Source: Desulfobacula sp.
GTDB lineage: Bacteria; Desulfobacterota; Desulfobacteria; Desulfobacterales; Desulfobacteraceae
Assembly (NCBI GenBank): GCA_011390085.1
Contig: JAABTB010000077.1
Location: forward strand, 1-7,564
DNA: 7,564 bases
Direction: 5' to 3'
Position numbers and translations under genes: made by a program. Below the pieces are notes generated by a model. It did not search any database and was not told the origin of the DNA. It saw only the letters and a program-made list of their open reading frames with translations. This document shows, one piece after another, positions 1 through 6,243 of the stretch. Each line of letters opens with the position of its first letter. Positions within the stretch are counted from its first letter, which is position 1.

Positions 1-171
1 GGCCTTGATTCGGGACGGGACCTTGGGATTGTTGTCCACCAGGCAGTGGATATGGTCCCTGTCATCCAGGGCCGGGGTCAGCCGGATGATGCGCTGCATG
101 AGATCCACCGTGGCCTCGGGACCCATGCCGCCGATGATGCCGGCTGTTTTTTCATCTCCCTGTCGTTTCAT
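1..171 (-). CDS. Asp/Glu racemase family protein, N-terminal part (runs off the window)
   Basis: Reading leftward from an ATG at 171-169 gives 57 open codons to the window edge. The N-terminus carries the motif IIGGMGPEAT (residues 12-21), then LMQRII and DNNPKVPSRIKA. This is the typical first strand, loop and helix of the aspartate/glutamate racemase superfamily (RacX/YgeA-like, PLP-independent). In that family two cysteines act as acid and base; both would lie beyond the window, so activity and substrate cannot be judged. The gene starts 22 bp after the stop of the desulfhydrase-like gene on the same strand, so the two are probably co-transcribed. Ribosome-binding potential is modest: a GGAA lies close before the ATG. 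A racemase beside a D-cysteine-type enzyme suggests D-amino-acid metabolism, but that is inference. Family assignment is fairly sure; the substrate is unknown. Confidence 0.82.
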   Translation of the reverse strand, partial: MKRQGDEKTAGIIGGMGPEATVDLMQRIIRLTPALDDRDHIHCLVDNNPKVPSRIKA

Positions 172-193
172 TTATTTCCGGGAAACCCGCCCC

Positions 194-1192
194 CTATCTG
201 AAGGCATCCATATAGGCGTACAGGGCCGGTGATCCGCCCGTGTGAAGGAAAAGGACATTGGCACCTTTCTTGAAATGATCTTTTCGGATAAAATCAATGA
301 GCCCGGCCGCGGCCTTGCCGGAATAGACCGGGTCCAGGAGGATGGCCTCGGTCCTTGCAAAAAGGGTGACCGCCTCCACCATGGCGGGGGTGGGAAGGGA
401 ATACCCCGGCCCCACATAATCGTCAAAACAGACAATGTCCTCACGGGCCAACCCCCATTTTAAACCCAATTTCTCAGCCGTTTCCAGGGCCAGTTGATAA
501 ACGATTTTCTCCTGAATATTCTTGGGCCTTGACACATTGACCCCCCGGATGGGAATCCCGGCATTGACACCCTTCATGCCCACGGCCATTCCGGCATGGG
601 TCCCGGCTGATCCCGAGGGGACAATGATGTGGTCTATTTGAAGATGCAGGTCATTGAGCTGCCCCATCATTTCTTCGGCACAGGCGGCATAGCCCATGGC
701 GCCGACGGCATTGGAAGCCCCGCCGGGAATGATATAGGGCTTTTTGCCCAGAGCGGCCAAGGTGGCTGCTTTTTTCTCCATGGCAGCTTTCATATCGGTT
801 CCGCCCTGGACCACTTCAATGCTTTTAACACCCAACAGCTCAAAGAGAAAATGATTGCCTGAGCCCTCTTTCTGAAAGGAACCCTTGACGCGTTCCTCAA
901 GAATAAGATGGCAATCCAGACCCTCTTTTACGGACCAGGAAAGGGTAAGGCGGCAATGGTTGGACTGCACGGCCCCGCAGGTGATAATCGTATCCGCTCC
1001 CTTTGTCAGGGCATCGCCCAGGCAGAACTCCAGCTTCCGGGTCTTGTTGCCGCCGGCGGCGCCGGGAAGCAGGTCGTCCCGTTTGATATAAAGGTTGATC
1101 TCTTTTCCCAGGACCCGGCTCAGGGCAGGCATGGGTTCGATGGGGGTGGGGGTCTGGATATATTTTCGTCTTGGAAATCGCGTAAAATTCAT
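194..1192 (-). CDS. dcyD: D-cysteine desulfhydrase-like PLP enzyme (ACC deaminase fold)
   Basis: This 332-residue protein has the usual length of the D-cysteine desulfhydrase/ACC deaminase family, a fold type II PLP family. The PLP lysine is K50 in GGNKTRKLE (residues 47-55). The substrate-loop motif QSNH lies at 76-79 (S77, N78), and PGGAS and GSAGTHAG form later phosphate and substrate loops. Two positions known to separate the family activities read as desulfhydrase: DPVYSGK has S291 where ACC deaminases have Glu, and LHTGG has T318 where they have Leu. The expected reaction is D-cysteine to pyruvate, H2S and ammonia in the cytoplasm. L-cysteate sulfo-lyase (CuyA) is a close relative and remains possible. 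The start at 1192 is backed by AAGGAT seven bases or less upstream and by family-like N-terminal residues (RFPRR, TPTPIE). It is the first gene of a pair with the downstream racemase-family gene. Family is certain; exact substrate is moderately sure. Confidence 0.85.
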   Translation of the reverse strand: MNFTRFPRRKYIQTPTPIEPMPALSRVLGKEINLYIKRDDLLPGAAGGNKTRKLEFCLGDALTKGADTIITCGAVQSNHCRLTLSWSVKEGLDCHLILEERVKGSFQKEGSGNHFLFELLGVKSIEVVQGGTDMKAAMEKKAATLAALGKKPYIIPGGASNAVGAMGYAACAEEMMGQLNDLHLQIDHIIVPSGSAGTHAGMAVGMKGVNAGIPIRGVNVSRPKNIQEKIVYQLALETAEKLGLKWGLAREDIVCFDDYVGPGYSLPTPAMVEAVTLFARTEAILLDPVYSGKAAAGLIDFIRKDHFKKGANVLFLHTGGSPALYAYMDAFR

Positions 1193-1197
1193 GGGGT

Positions 1198-1203
1198 ATC
1201 CTT
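1198..1203 (-). promoter_or_regulatory. ribosome binding site of the desulfhydrase-like gene
   Basis: On the minus strand AAGGAT lies five bases before the ATG at 1192-1190. It is a good Shine-Dalgarno match and fixes this start. An antisense frame that ends in TGA overlapping the same ATG is not needed to explain translation. Confidence 0.6.
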
Positions 1204-1250
1204 TATCTTTTCCGGTTTGTATCCATGTTCAAAACACTCTATAGAATAAA

Positions 1251-1280
1251 AATATACGGCTGTTTTCAGGGCATTGTCAA
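1251..1280 (-). promoter_or_regulatory. sigma70-type promoter for the desulfhydrase/racemase operon
   Basis: On the minus strand a perfect TTGACA (-35, positions 1280-1275) is followed by an 18-base spacer and TATATT (-10, positions 1256-1251). Transcription would start near 1243-1245 and give a leader of roughly 50 bases before the ATG at 1192. The short palindrome TCTATAGA falls close to the predicted start. The call rests only on consensus matching, but it is the best promoter match in the window and lies in the expected place. Confidence 0.55.
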
Positions 1281-1380
1281 GAGCAGGGGCAGAACCAAAG
1301 CAGCCGGTTAAAAAACAAAAACAGAAAACAGCTTGCCCTTTAACCCGGATATGATATTGAAATCCCGGTAAAAAACCCGT

Positions 1381-2529
1381 ATGAATATAGTCATGACCAG
1401 AGAAAACATACCTGTTACGCCGGAAAATCAAAATCTGAAAGCGCCTCCGCCCACCGGAGACGGTTTTTGCGACAGTTGTTTTGTCCTTGATTTTCTTCCC
1501 TCCCCTGATGAACGCATCGCATCCCGGATGGACGGGTTGAAAGAAGTTCCCGGGCTTGTGAAACAAGGCCTTCCGGATGACGCCTGGATGATTCTGGACC
1601 AACACCACCAAACCCTTAAAGATCTTGATTTCATTTATGCCTTCAAGGCTCTGATCCTTCAGAAAAACGGCCGGCCGGAAGCTGCAAAAAAAATACTCTT
1701 GGCCGGGCTGGAATCCGGACGGGGAAAATTTCTTTTGTATGAAAGACTCGGGTTTCTCTCCTTTGAAACAGGCCGGTTGGCCGAAGCCGTTCCCTTCTGG
1801 ATCAAAAGCATTGTGGCCATGAGAATGCTGAACCAGGTCATCATGTGGGAGCCTTTTTTATACCTTGCCGCTACGGCAAAGGCCCTTTCCAGCGAAACTC
1901 ATGCCAAAATTCTCACGGCCTTTGCGACAAGACTCTCTCCCCATGGAGAACTCAGCCTGGATGACAAGGCCCTTAAAAGGCTTAACGAACAGGCCCTGGG
2001 ACTATCTGCCCCTTCCATCCTGAAGGCCCTGGATGTCCTGTGCCTTCATTTTCTTCAACCCCAGAACAGTCTCTCTGGCCCGGCTTTTCCCGGAATCCCT
2101 CCGGCCGGGCAGCCCCATGACGCAACAAGCAGGAAGCCTTTTTTGTTGATCAGCCGCCTTTGGGGCAAAGGGGGAAAAGATCCCTGGATCACCCGCCTTA
2201 CCGTCATTGTCGTCTGCCTGGCCCTGATCCTGGTTTTGCTCCAATTTCTAAAATCTCCGGAAAGGACACCGGAGACGATCATTCCCAAAGCCCCTCCGGA
2301 AATCCGTCAAAGTTCCGAACCGGTTGAAGAGACAAAGCATCCCTTGCCCGCACCCCAGGAGCCGGTTGCCCCGGTGATACCGGAAAAAAACCCGGCCGAT
2401 GAGATTAAAGCGATAAAAACGGACTCAAGCATCGAAGCCGCGGATGATCCCATCCCCCATAAAGGAAAATATTCTTTCCTGAAATTCAAGACAAAAACAC
2501 TCGACCCGGATATTAAACCCAAGGAATAG
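1381..2529 (+). CDS. uncharacterised TPR-like, single-pass membrane protein with proline-rich tail
   Basis: I do not recognise this 382-residue protein as a named family. Residues 1-45 are probably disordered, apart from a CDSC pair (C30, C33). Residues about 50-210 look all-helical. Two stretches (about 84-112 and 118-147) have the small/aromatic spacing and NGRPEAA and TGRLAEA turns of tetratricopeptide repeats. A basic stretch (LISRLWGKGGKDPWITR) precedes one hydrophobic helix at about 273-290, so the N-terminal part is predicted cytoplasmic. The last 90 or so residues are rich in Pro, Glu and Lys and would be periplasmic. The ATG at 1381 is the first in frame after a stop at 1369, but no clear Shine-Dalgarno precedes it; the ATG at 1393 is an alternative start. 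The gene converges on the kinase gene and lies on the same strand as the T6SS operon further right. A role as a T6SS accessory scaffold is only a hypothesis from position. Confidence 0.75.
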   Translation: MNIVMTRENIPVTPENQNLKAPPPTGDGFCDSCFVLDFLPSPDERIASRMDGLKEVPGLVKQGLPDDAWMILDQHHQTLKDLDFIYAFKALILQKNGRPEAAKKILLAGLESGRGKFLLYERLGFLSFETGRLAEAVPFWIKSIVAMRMLNQVIMWEPFLYLAATAKALSSETHAKILTAFATRLSPHGELSLDDKALKRLNEQALGLSAPSILKALDVLCLHFLQPQNSLSGPAFPGIPPAGQPHDATSRKPFLLISRLWGKGGKDPWITRLTVIVVCLALILVLLQFLKSPERTPETIIPKAPPEIRQSSEPVEETKHPLPAPQEPVAPVIPEKNPADEIKAIKTDSSIEAADDPIPHKGKYSFLKFKTKTLDPDIKPKE

Positions 2530-2566
2530 CAGAAGACCGGGCTATTTTTCAGTATACGGGCCGGCG

Positions 2567-2965
2567 TTAAAGGCAAAGGCGAAGATAGTTCTTATCGTCA
2601 CGGCGTTCATATCGAATCTCTTCTGCAATCTGCTTCACAAAAAAAATGCCCAGCCCCCCCGGACGACGCTCATCCAAGCCTGCTGTGAGATCCGGCCCCT
2701 CCTGTTCCAGCGGATTAAAGGCCAGCCCGTTATCCGATATTTCCAGAATGATTTTACCATCAACCGTGTCCACTCCGACATCAATGAAACCGCTCTCAAC
2801 GGCCATGCCCCCATACCGGACAATATTCACAACAATCTCTTCAACCAGCAGGTCGATTTTCATGAGTTTTTTTTCGCCGGCGCCAAGGGCCAAAAAGGAT
2901 TGCCTTACAAATTCCTGAATTTCATGAACCGACTCAATCCGGGGGCTGAAAGATTTTATGTTCAT
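2567..2965 (-). CDS. RsbW-like anti-sigma factor / serine kinase (GHKL ATPase)
   Basis: This 132-residue cytoplasmic protein has the length and motif order of RsbW/SpoIIAB-type single-domain kinases. The N box is LLVEEIVVNIVRYG (residues 39-52) with E43 and N47 for magnesium-ATP. The G1 box is ISDNG (76-80) with D78, and the G2 box is PGGLGIFFV (102-110). In the family such proteins bind a sigma factor or other target, and phosphorylate a STAS antagonist on serine. The upstream STAS gene on the same strand is the likely partner: its TAA stop (2968-2966) is followed directly by this ATG (2965-2963), with no spacer. Translation is therefore probably coupled, because only weak ribosome-binding sequence is visible. 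All nucleotide-binding motifs appear intact, so it is predicted active. The target is unknown; no sigma factor gene lies in the window. It is convergent with the TPR/membrane protein gene. Confidence 0.88.
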   Translation of the reverse strand: MNIKSFSPRIESVHEIQEFVRQSFLALGAGEKKLMKIDLLVEEIVVNIVRYGGMAVESGFIDVGVDTVDGKIILEISDNGLAFNPLEQEGPDLTAGLDERRPGGLGIFFVKQIAEEIRYERRDDKNYLRLCL

Positions 2966-3310
2966 TTAATCTGCTTTTATTTTTTCTTTTGCAGTTGGGA
3001 GATCTTCATATATATTCATAAAAACATTGAATCCGGCCATCTCAATAATTTCCAGGACATTATCACTGGCATTGCACAGACAGAAATGCCCGGAATCATA
3101 AACCTGCTTTGCAACCACCACCAGGACCCTGAGACCGGCACTGCTGATATAGACCGTATCCTTTAAACTTAAAATAATGTTTTTTTCTCCTTGCCCCAAT
3201 AGATCAACCAGGACGTCTTCAAGCGCATCCGATGTTGAGGCATCGATTTTCCCTGAGACATTTACTATGGAATAATCCGCTGCTTTTTCGACTGTAATGG
3301 CAATGTTCAT
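2966..3310 (-). CDS. STAS-domain anti-sigma factor antagonist (RsbV/SpoIIAA-like)
   Basis: This is a 114-residue single STAS domain, the usual size for anti-anti-sigma factors. The N-terminal strand pattern with VNVSGKIDAST (residues 16-26) and the central YISSAGLRVL (54-63) are family hallmarks. By alignment with the DSSGL motif of SpoIIAA/RsbV, S57 is the predicted phospho-acceptor. The preceding Asp is S56 here and the following Ser/Thr is A58, a variant common in proteobacterial members. Unphosphorylated, it should bind the adjacent RsbW-like kinase and free that kinase's target; phosphorylated, it should let go. A Shine-Dalgarno AAGGGG lies eight bases before the ATG. It is the first gene of a two-gene operon, divergent from the T6SS gene tssJ, so both may be driven from the same spacer. 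A PP2C phosphatase to reset it is not in the window. Confidence 0.9.
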   Translation of the reverse strand: MNIAITVEKAADYSIVNVSGKIDASTSDALEDVLVDLLGQGEKNIILSLKDTVYISSAGLRVLVVVAKQVYDSGHFCLCNASDNVLEIIEMAGFNVFMNIYEDLPTAKEKIKAD

Positions 3311-3318
3311 TCGGACAA

Positions 3319-3324
3319 CCCCTT
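3319..3324 (-). promoter_or_regulatory. ribosome binding site of the STAS gene
   Basis: AAGGGG on the minus strand lies eight bases before the ATG at 3310-3308. It supports that start and suggests that the STAS partner is translated well. The kinase behind it depends on coupling. Confidence 0.5.
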
Positions 3325-3442
3325 ATAACCGTTAAGAATACACATCCCTGATATGGTGATGGGTGAGGCGGCGGGATATGAATAAAACCACCCTAAACAT
3401 TTTATTTCCTAATCCCTTATCCTTTTTAGAATCACATTTCAA

Positions 3443-3475
3443 CCTAAAAGGGAATATCCTTGGAATGCTTTTAGG
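3443..3475. repeat. inverted repeat (8-bp arms) in the spacer between the STAS operon and tssJ
   Basis: CCTAAAAG at 3443-3450 and its exact reverse complement CTTTTAGG at 3468-3475 are separated by 17 bases. Arm centres are 25 bases apart, about 2.4 helical turns. A related half-site, CCTAAA, lies at 3392-3397, and CTTTTTAG at 3422-3429 is close to the right arm. No run of T follows the right arm, so a terminator is unlikely. An operator for a dimeric regulator of the divergent genes is a reasonable reading but is inference. Confidence 0.4.
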
Positions 3476-3491
3476 GCAGCATAATACGGCA

Positions 3492-3535
3492 TTGACAGGG
3501 CATGATTAATATATTAAGGAAATGATTCATATAAT
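3492..3535 (+). promoter_or_regulatory. candidate promoter region of the T6SS operon (ambiguous)
   Basis: The segment holds a perfect TTGACA (3492-3497), a 12-bp perfect palindrome TTAATATATTAA (3506-3517) containing TATATT, and a perfect TATAAT (3530-3535). The spacings do not fit a standard promoter: TTGACA to TATATT is only 12 bases and to TATAAT is 32. I therefore claim only that this AT-rich stretch just before tssJ is where the promoter most likely lies. A factor other than housekeeping sigma70, or an activator bound upstream, is possible. Confidence 0.3.
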
Positions 3536-3550
3536 TTTAAATCATGCATT

Positions 3551-3555
3551 GGAAG
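3551..3555 (+). promoter_or_regulatory. ribosome binding site that decides the tssJ start
   Basis: GGAAG lies five bases before the ATG at 3561. The longer frame from 3522 has AAGGA only one base before its ATG, which is too close for efficient initiation. Starting at 3561 also removes 13 residues that do not belong to a signal peptide. Confidence 0.5.
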
Positions 3556-3560
3556 AAAAA

Positions 3561-4127
3561 ATGAATCCCATGAGTAGATTATCTCTTTTCTTACTAAAGC
3601 GTCTTCTGATTATAGTCTTTTTACTTATCCCTTCCTGTAGCGGCAAAGAACCCCCAAAACCAGAGCCCGAATGGGTCTATAAACCCAAGAGCATTGAGAT
3701 CTCCTACCAGGCCGATGCAATGCTCAATGAATTTAAAGGGTCCTCCCATGCGATCCAGGTAGTGATTTACCAGTTCGACAATATCAATAAATTTGTCGAA
3801 CTGTCGGAATATCAGGACGGGCTTAAAAAATTACTATCTGCACAAAATTTTGATCCCAGTGTACAAGCGGTCAAAAAGATATTCATCAATCCCGGGGAAT
3901 CCAAAAAGATGGTCTTTGATCGGGCTGAAAAAACCCGGTGGGTGGGTGTTGTTGCCGGCTATTTTGACCTGATGCCGGAAAGGGCCACCTGTTTTTTTGA
4001 GATCCCCCACAAAATTGAAAAGCAAGGCAGACTTTTCTTTAAAAAGGATGTGGCGGTCATCTCAGATATGAAAATCAATCTGATGTTAAAAGAGCATGAT
4101 ATAAAAGGAATCCTATTGGATGAATAA
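3561..4127 (+). CDS. tssJ: type VI secretion system outer-membrane lipoprotein TssJ
   Basis: From the ATG at 3561 the protein has 188 residues, a usual TssJ size. The frame is open back to an ATG at 3522, and an ATG at 3570 is also possible. The N-terminus is a lipoprotein signal: basic residues, a hydrophobic run (LLIIVFLLIP), then IPSC with the lipidated Cys at residue 26. The mature part has the TssJ pattern: a first strand with ADAMLNEF, then VVIYQFDNINKF, a PGE turn (FINPGES), and VGVVAGYFDL near the end. TssJ sits in the inner leaflet of the outer membrane and binds the periplasmic C-terminal domain of TssM, anchoring the T6SS trans-envelope complex. It is the first gene of the tssJKLM run and overlaps tssK by 8 bp. 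Identification is strong; only the exact start is uncertain. Confidence 0.9.
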   Translation: MNPMSRLSLFLLKRLLIIVFLLIPSCSGKEPPKPEPEWVYKPKSIEISYQADAMLNEFKGSSHAIQVVIYQFDNINKFVELSEYQDGLKKLLSAQNFDPSVQAVKKIFINPGESKKMVFDRAEKTRWVGVVAGYFDLMPERATCFFEIPHKIEKQGRLFFKKDVAVISDMKINLMLKEHDIKGILLDE

Positions 4128-5514
4128 CCCTTCAAAACCAATATTATGGCACCAGGGACTTTTTCTACAGCCCCACCATTTTCAACAGAACGATGCCTTT
4201 GTCAAATCCCTGTTCACCCCCCACACCCTTTATCATTCTCCTTTTTTCTGGGGATGCGGCCGATTTGCCGTTCAGGATACCGCACTTTCACAGCGGTCCA
4301 TTGAAATCGAAGCCTGTGAACTGATTTTTCAGGACGGCACCTGGGCGAAATATCCGGGCAATGCCGTGGTCCAGACCCGGTCTTTTGCAGACTTGTCCTT
4401 TGATGTCGAAGGAGAGACCCCGGTGACAGTGTACCTGGGGATCAAGAAATGGGATGAATTTGACAGAAATGCAACCTCCCTTGATTCACAGGGCGGCATT
4501 GACTCGGTCGGCACCCGGTACCTCTCCTCTGTTGAGCCTGAAAGCGTAAAAGACCTCCATGAAGGCGGGAACCCGGCCAATGTCCGGAAAATGGATCTTA
4601 TCATTAAAATTTTCTGGGATCATGAAATTGATAGCTTCAAGGAATATTTAATGATCCCCGTGGGCCGGCTGGAGCTGAAAGAAGAAAAGATAGGCCTGTC
4701 AAAAGCCTTTATTGCCCCCACCTATATGATTTCCGGTTCGGATATCCTGATGAAGATATTGAAGAATTTAAGGGAAAATATCATTTCCCGGAGCCGGATA
4801 TTTGAATCCTATAAATTTTCCCAGGGGCTGACCTCGGATTTTGATGCCCATTTTTTACCTCACCTGCTGGTTTTAAGCGCCCTGAACCGGGCTCTTCCCC
4901 TTTTAAACCATATCATCGAGCTGAAAACCTTCCACCCGGAGACCGCCTATGGGGTTCTGCGGCAGATGGTTGGAGATTTGAGCACCTTTACGGACCGGAT
5001 CAATGCCCTGGGACAGTTGAAAGACGGCATGCCCCTGCTCCCGGAATATGACCACGAGAATCTTTACCATTGTTTTAATGAGGCCCAGATCCTGCTGGGT
5101 GAATTATTAAGGGGGATTTCCATCGGCGGTGAAAGTATTTTCAGCATGACAAGGGAAGCCAATTATTTCAGGGCTCAGCTTCCGGCCGAAGAATTCAGAG
5201 ATTCTTACCTATATTTCCTTGTATTGAAAAGCCTTGCAGACTCGGATCTGATCATCAATGACATGCAGAAAATCGTAAAAATCGGAAATTCAAAGAACAT
5301 AGACAATATGATTTCCAGAGCCCTGCCGGGCGTTCCGGTCAAACACCGCCTGGTCCCTCCGCCGGGAATGCCCAAACGCACGGGTTCCTATTATTTCAGA
5401 ATCGATTCAAAGCATCATTTATGGGAAGAGATCAAACGATCCGGTGACATCTCTCTTTTCTGGGATAATGCCCCGGAAGACACATCCATTGAAATTGTAA
5501 TTTCGCAGGTATGA
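4120..5514 (+). CDS. tssK: type VI secretion system baseplate protein TssK
   Basis: This 464-residue protein is slightly longer than the roughly 445 typical of TssK. The N-terminal signature WHQGLFLQPHHFQQ (residues 10-23) is characteristic of the family and fixes the start at 4120, since the motif normally begins about ten residues in. The rest follows the TssK layout: an N-terminal shell domain (to roughly residue 180, ending in MIPVGRLEL), a helical middle part, and a C-terminal beta domain, here with LPGVPVKHRL and a PPGMPKRTGSYYF stretch. In the known system TssK forms trimers in the cytoplasmic baseplate, binds TssF/TssG, and contacts the cytoplasmic parts of TssL and TssM. The ATG overlaps the last codons of tssJ by 8 bp. 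An AAGGA lies ten bases upstream inside tssJ, so expression is coupled. No odd features were seen. Confidence 0.96.
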   Translation: MNNPSKPILWHQGLFLQPHHFQQNDAFVKSLFTPHTLYHSPFFWGCGRFAVQDTALSQRSIEIEACELIFQDGTWAKYPGNAVVQTRSFADLSFDVEGETPVTVYLGIKKWDEFDRNATSLDSQGGIDSVGTRYLSSVEPESVKDLHEGGNPANVRKMDLIIKIFWDHEIDSFKEYLMIPVGRLELKEEKIGLSKAFIAPTYMISGSDILMKILKNLRENIISRSRIFESYKFSQGLTSDFDAHFLPHLLVLSALNRALPLLNHIIELKTFHPETAYGVLRQMVGDLSTFTDRINALGQLKDGMPLLPEYDHENLYHCFNEAQILLGELLRGISIGGESIFSMTREANYFRAQLPAEEFRDSYLYFLVLKSLADSDLIINDMQKIVKIGNSKNIDNMISRALPGVPVKHRLVPPPGMPKRTGSYYFRIDSKHHLWEEIKRSGDISLFWDNAPEDTSIEIVISQV

Positions 5515-5528
5515 AAGCGAGCTGATTC

Positions 5529-6203
5529 ATGAAAATTTCATCTACCGACTGTGTGACTGAGTTACTGGCTTATACCTACCATCTGACGGACCAGCTACAA
5601 ACCACCGCCATTCCCTACGATCAGGTCTCAGATAATTACCGGAAACTGATTCAGCGGGCAAAAATACGGGCCAAATCAGCCGGAATACCGGTTCAGCAGT
5701 TTGACAAGGCTCTGTTTGCCGTATTTGCCTGGATTGATGAGACCGTGCTGGAAACAAGCTGGCAGCATAAGCAGGACTGGATTAAGAACTCCTTACAGAA
5801 AAAGTTTTTTAATACCACCAGCGCCGGAACAGAATTTTTTTCCTTGCTTGAAAAACTCGGACCGGAAGATAAAGACATCCTTGAGGTTTATGATTATTGC
5901 CTTGCATCGGGTTTTAAGGGTCGCTTTTATGAATCCGCTTTTCATGAAAAGCTCAACGCCGTTAAAACCGATACCCGCAAAAAACTCACTGACGGCATGA
6001 ATGCGGGCGTCCCGGAAATCCTGTTTCCTGAAGCCGGGGATACGATTTTAATTAAACGTCTGAAACGGAAAAGATGGAAAGGCCTGGTCGGTTTTTCATC
6101 CGTCTTTATTCTTATCCCCATAGCATTGTTTTTTATTCTTTATTATTTTTTTAATGCACATTTAATTGAAATCGTAACCGGAACCGGGGTTATTTTAAAA
6201 TAA
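5529..6203 (+). CDS. tssL: type VI secretion system inner-membrane protein TssL (short, DotU/IcmH family)
   Basis: This 224-residue protein shows the DotU-type cytoplasmic hook. ALFAVFAWIDETVLETSW lies at residues 61-78 and DYCLASGFKGRF at 122-133; both are family signatures. A basic stretch (KRLKRKRWK) precedes one C-terminal transmembrane helix at about 186-208, leaving only about 16 residues on the periplasmic side. There is no OmpA-like peptidoglycan-binding extension, so this is the short form of TssL; cell-wall anchoring, if any, must come from another protein. TssL pairs with TssM in the inner membrane and binds the baseplate through TssK. The start lies 14 bases after the tssK stop; the Shine-Dalgarno is weak (a GAG in the spacer), which fits translational coupling. 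Identification is strong. Confidence 0.95.
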   Translation: MKISSTDCVTELLAYTYHLTDQLQTTAIPYDQVSDNYRKLIQRAKIRAKSAGIPVQQFDKALFAVFAWIDETVLETSWQHKQDWIKNSLQKKFFNTTSAGTEFFSLLEKLGPEDKDILEVYDYCLASGFKGRFYESAFHEKLNAVKTDTRKKLTDGMNAGVPEILFPEAGDTILIKRLKRKRWKGLVGFSSVFILIPIALFFILYYFFNAHLIEIVTGTGVILK

Positions 6204-6204
6204 A

Positions 6205-6243
6205 ATGAATCTAATCATAAATGGCAAATTATATAAAAAATGA
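6205..6243 (+). other. 12-codon mini-frame between tssL and tssM
   Basis: An ATG one base after the tssL stop opens a 12-codon frame (MNLIINGKLYKK) whose TGA overlaps the tssM start as ATGA at 6240-6243. Neither this frame nor tssM has a clear Shine-Dalgarno sequence. Ribosomes finishing tssL could restart here and be handed to tssM. It may equally be chance in AT-rich sequence; I do not claim a functional peptide. Confidence 0.15.

Noticed and set aside
194..1192. Annotation as 1-aminocyclopropane-1-carboxylate deaminase.
   Set aside because: The two discriminating positions carry Ser (291) and Thr (318) instead of Glu and Leu, which favours desulfhydrase-type activity.
908..1249. A plus-strand frame of 113 codons opposite the desulfhydrase-like gene.
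   Set aside because: It is a shadow of a clear conserved enzyme gene in GC-rich sequence; its Gly/Gln-rich translation matches nothing I recognise.
1333..1360. A sigma70 promoter (TTGCCC, 16-base spacer, TATTGA) for the gene at 1381.
   Set aside because: Both boxes are poor matches and the leader would be only about 14 bases with no Shine-Dalgarno; too weak to list.
1189..1611. A 140-codon minus-strand frame ending in TGA that overlaps the desulfhydrase start codon as ATGA.
   Set aside because: It is antisense to the better supported TPR/membrane protein gene, has no recognisable family features, and runs through the promoter at 1251-1280.
2530..2566. A bidirectional terminator between the convergent TPR-protein and kinase genes.
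   Set aside because: The 37-base spacer has GC-rich bits and a short T run, but I could not draw a stable hairpin followed by a T tract on either strand.
3311..3521. A sigma54 (-24/-12) promoter for the T6SS operon.
   Set aside because: A TTGGAATGC stretch at 3460-3468 looked suggestive, but the GG and GC elements do not have the required 10-base spacing on either strand.
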